A stretch of 64,000 bases of DNA from Methylorubrum rhodinum (GTDB lineage Bacteria; Pseudomonadota; Alphaproteobacteria; Rhizobiales; Beijerinckiaceae): positions 248,001-312,000 of the forward strand of contig NZ_JACHOP010000004.1 of assembly GCF_014199935.1 (NCBI RefSeq), in the 5' to 3' direction. Shown one piece after another: positions 59,353-64,000 of this stretch. A model generated the notes under the pieces. That model did not search any database. It was not told the DNA's origin and saw only the letters and a program-made list of their open reading frames with translations. Position numbers and translations under genes: made by a program. Position 1 is the first letter of the stretch; each line of letters opens with the position of its first letter.

Positions 59353-60717
59353 ATGACCCCCGCCACCACCTTCGCCGGCCGAAAGATCGCCCTGTTCGGC
59401 CTCGGCGGCTCCGGGCTCGCCACCGTCCGCTCGCTGCTGGCCGGTGGGGCCGACGTGCTGGCCTGGGACGACAACGCGGCCAGCCGCGACCGCGCCCGCG
59501 ATCAGGGCATCACGGTGGCCGACCTGCGCGAGGCCGACTGGTCGGGTTTTTCGGCCCTCGTCCTGGCGCCCGGCGTGCCGCTCACCCACCCCGAGCCGCA
59601 CTGGACCGTGTCGCTGGCCAAAGCCGCCGGCGTCGCGATCATCGGTGACATCGAGATTTTCTGCAGGGAGCGCGCGGCGCTCGCCCCCGACGCCCCGTTC
59701 GTCGCCATCACCGGCACCAACGGCAAGTCGACCACGACGGCGCTCACCGCCCACGTCTTGCGGGAAGCGGGCCGCGACGTGCAGATGGGCGGCAACATCG
59801 GCACCGCCATCCTGTCGCTGGAGCCGCCGGCAGAAGGCCGCGTCCACGTCATCGAACTCTCGACCTTCCAGATCGACCTGACGCCCTCGCTGGCGCCGAG
59901 CGTCGGTGTGCTGCTCAACCTCACGCCGGACCATCTCGACCGCCACGGCACGATGGAGAAGTACGCCGCGATCAAGGAGCGGGTGGTCGCGAACGCCGGC
60001 CTCGCCGTAATCGGCGTGGACGACGCCTATTGCGCCGCCATCGCGGCCCGTCGCGCGGAGCCGCGGGTGCGCATCCATGTCGAGGGCCATGGCGAGGAGA
60101 CCGGCGACCTGATCGTGCAGGGCACCCGCATCGATGAGGCGAACGGCACCGTCCTCGCCGACCTTACCGGCATCGGTTCGCTGCGCGGCGCCCATAACGG
60201 CCAAAACGCGGCGGTGGCCGTCGCGGTCGCCCGCGCGCTGGGGATCGAGGGCGAGACGCTGGCGGCGGCCCTCAAAAGCTTCCCCGGCCTCGCCCACCGC
60301 ATGGAGGGGCTGGGGCGCCGCGGCCGGGTGCTGTTCGTCAACGATTCCAAGGCGACCAACGCCGACTCGACCGAGAAGGCGCTGCTCGCCTTCCGCGACA
60401 TCCACTGGATCGTCGGCGGCAAGGCCAAGGAGGGCGGCATCGAGCCGTTGAGCCCGCTGTTCGAGCGCATCGCCCACGCCTACCTGATCGGCGCATCGAG
60501 CGAGGCCTTCGCGGCGACCCTGGAGGGCAGAGTGCCCTACACAAGCTGCGAGACGCTTGAAGTCGCCACCGAAACGGCGGCGAAGGCTGCCGCCGCCTCG
60601 GAAGCCCCCGAGCCGGTGGTGCTGCTGTCGCCGGCCTGCGCCTCCTACGACCAGTTCCCAAACTTCGAGGTCCGCGGCGATCGATTCCGGGCCCTGGTGC
60701 AGGCGCTTCCCCAATAG
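59353..60717 (+). CDS. murD: UDP-MurNAc-L-alanine:D-glutamate ligase MurD
   Basis: 454 residues. P-loop [16 protein letters not shown] (about 119-134), N-terminal Rossmann-like [45 protein letters not shown] and [12 protein letters not shown]. The last dcw gene here: no ftsW, murG or murC follows, and the next gene is convergent. Confidence 0.96.
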   Translation: MTPATTFAGRKIALFGLGGSGLATVRSLLAGGADVLAWDDNAASRDRARDQGITVADLREADWSGFSALVLAPGVPLTHPEPHWTVSLAKAAGVAIIGDIEIFCRERAALAPDAPFVAITGTNGKSTTTALTAHVLREAGRDVQMGGNIGTAILSLEPPAEGRVHVIELSTFQIDLTPSLAPSVGVLLNLTPDHLDRHGTMEKYAAIKERVVANAGLAVIGVDDAYCAAIAARRAEPRVRIHVEGHGEETGDLIVQGTRIDEANGTVLADLTGIGSLRGAHNGQNAAVAVAVARALGIEGETLAAALKSFPGLAHRMEGLGRRGRVLFVNDSKATNADSTEKALLAFRDIHWIVGGKAKEGGIEPLSPLFERIAHAYLIGASSEAFAATLEGRVPYTSCETLEVATETAAKAAAASEAPEPVVLLSPACASYDQFPNFEVRGDRFRALVQALPQ

Positions 60718-60733
60718 GCCAAGTATCGGGATC

Positions 60734-60777
60734 CCAAAGGACGAGTCCTTTGGCGGGGCAGCGGGGCAGAGCCCCGC
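60734..60777. other. Hairpin pair after murD
   Basis: CCAAAGGAC-GA-GTCCTTTGG (60734-60753) followed by CGGGGC-AGA-GCCCCG (about 60763-60777). There is no T run. It lies in a 346-base gap (60718-61063) between the convergent murD and cmk genes, otherwise empty. May stop or stabilise the dcw transcript. Confidence 0.45.
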
Positions 60778-61063
60778 TTCCCTTCGAGCCGGGACGCTGC
60801 CCGATATGCGCTCGGATCGGGCGTCTCGGGCGTTGCCGGCCTGGAAGGGTCGTTTGCGCGGCGGCGCGCGACCGCGTCGGGCGGAGGCCGGGCCGGGATC
60901 GGGCGTGCCTCCGTCGCCGTCCGCACCGCGTGCTCGACCTTGGCCGCTCCTGCTCGGGCAGGGCTCCCACAGTGTGGGATCAAACCCTTAGCGGAGATCG
61001 GGCCGAGCCCTGGATCGGCGACGGGCTTGCCCTTCGAACCTGAAGTCTCTCCTGTGATGCGGC

Positions 61064-63378
<2,315 letters not shown>

Positions 63379-63404
63379 CTAACATATGTCTATGACTAGA
63401 CCCT

Positions 63405-63719
63405 ATGACGCCCGTGCGCCGTTGTCTCCGCAAGGTCGAACACGCTGCCGCGACCGCCGATCCGGCGCTCGCCGAGCGCATCCGCGAAGCGTTGAGCGAG
63501 CTGGAGGCGGCCTATGCCCGCCCGAGCGAGCGCATCGTCGCCCTCGAAGCCGTCCTCCACGAATTCAAGAAGAGCCGTCCGGGCGGAGAGACGCTGCTCG
63601 GCCGCCTGCTGCGCGTCGCCGTCGACCGGCGCCAGGGCGTCTGGGCCCGCCGCGCCCGCAGGCGGGGCACGACGCAGACGCGGCGGCCGACGGCGTCGCT
63701 GCCGGCGAACGCTCTGTGA
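63405..63719 (+). CDS. Small hypothetical protein
   Basis: 104 residues, no clear Shine-Dalgarno sequence. N-terminal half is helical and acidic/basic mixed (LAERIREALSELEAAYARPS), C-terminal half arginine-rich (VWARRARRRG). A terminator follows at 63831. No family recognised. The 341-base region 63064-63404 between it and the divergent aroA gene shows only a short AT-rich patch near 63378-63392 and no gene. Confidence 0.4.
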   Translation: MTPVRRCLRKVEHAAATADPALAERIREALSELEAAYARPSERIVALEAVLHEFKKSRPGGETLLGRLLRVAVDRRQGVWARRARRRGTTQTRRPTASLPANAL

Positions 63720-63830
63720 CGGATCGATGACGAGGGCGGCCTGTAGCCCTGTTGCCCCTCGGGCACAGCGAAGGCCGGGAGGATGCGGTAACGCGTTCGT
63801 CAGTTCCTTTGTGAGACCCGGAACCACCTG

Positions 63831-63872
63831 AAGGCGCGCGCATCCACCCGGATGGCGCGCCTTGCTTTTTTT
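63831..63872 (+). terminator. Intrinsic terminator
   Basis: AAGGCGCGC/GCGCGCCTT 9-bp stem extended by an inner CATCC/GGATG pair, followed by CTTTTTTT-like T run at 63864-63872. Ends whatever is transcribed across 63405-63830. Confidence 0.88.
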
Positions 63873-63977
63873 CCGGATGGGCGCCGGGCCGCAGGTCTAT
63901 TTGACATGGGCGGAGGCTGCGACTAACGGGGCCGCTTCTCCCGACCCCCTTCGACATCTGCCCAGAGGTTCGCTGCC

Positions 63978-64000
63978 GTGGCTAGACCGGAACTCGGCGT
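63978..64000 (+). CDS. TIGR02300-type (FYDLN acid) protein, first codons only
   Basis: GTG then ARPELG, the invariant beginning of TIGR02300 proteins, which in alphaproteobacteria are found next to aroA. Only seven codons lie in the window, so the call rests on this peptide and the neighbourhood. The family has a zinc-ribbon-like N-terminus and acidic C-terminus; function unknown. Confidence 0.6.

Noticed and set aside
63720-63977. Possible tRNA or small RNA between the hypothetical gene and the TIGR02300-type start.
   Set aside because: No cloverleaf or T-loop GTTCRANNC could be found; only the terminator hairpin is supported.

Overview
The window is high-GC DNA from an alphaproteobacterium. 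The gene orders (ribH-nusB-thiL, the dcw run rsmH-ftsL-ftsI-murE-murF-mraY-murD, and aroA-cmk divergent from a TIGR02300-type gene) and many protein sequences resemble Methylobacterium/Methylorubrum. That assignment is from memory of protein families, not from a database search. Most of the window is ordinary chromosomal core: central carbon metabolism (end of fba, a methylmalonyl-CoA mutase small subunit, ppdK), RNA and tRNA metabolism (rnr, queG, rnpB, nusB), envelope genes (uppP, two L,D-transpeptidases, an RND efflux pair, the peptidoglycan/division cluster), cofactor synthesis (ribH, thiL), DNA ligase, aroA and cmk.

Layout. 1-9.5 kb: fba end, ThiE-like protein, Sel1-repeat protein, two small secreted proteins, mutase subunit, uppP, and a coupled GST/queG/epimerase run. 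9.5-16.9 kb: PAS-PAS-PAS-MCP-PilZ receptor, Nudix/DUF983/rnr on the minus strand, VOC protein, L,D-transpeptidase. 16.86-17.85 kb: a sharply AT-rich island with two small unfamiliar genes and its own near-consensus sigma70 promoter; it abuts a DUF3096 reading frame that has lost its start. 18-30 kb: ppdK, FAD oxidoreductase, ppk2, then small stress or regulatory genes including a divergent pair of EcfG-type promoters. 30-35 kb: ClC channel with an odd mini-ORF leader, DUF1328, SDR, and the thiL/nusB/ribH operon. 35-39 kb: HAD-UbiA fusion, GtrA and a GT-C-like membrane protein, a possible polyprenyl-phosphate sugar module. 39-50 kb: IalB-like protein, type III glutamine synthetase/GmaS-like enzyme, L,D-transpeptidase, RND pump, ligA, rnpB. 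51-61 kb: dcw cluster ending at murD. 61-64 kb: cmk/aroA and a TIGR02300-type start cut by the window edge.

At least four families of roughly 90-145 bp palindromic intergenic repeats recur (A at 8.49, 54.66 and 59.21 kb; B at 20.86, 32.50 and 35.17 kb; C at 2.27 and 15.41 kb; D at 44.28 and 47.78 kb), plus a single larger GC-rich element between murE and murF. Family A sits in two dcw gaps and is also read as the C-terminal tail of QueG; family D flanks the RND permease gene.

The strongest candidate for something undescribed is the AT-rich island. Its two genes share a short polar beta-strand motif (C-terminal in one, N-terminal in the other), the kind of pairing seen in bacterial conflict and signalling proteins. 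No transposase, integrase, CRISPR array or tRNA gene was seen.
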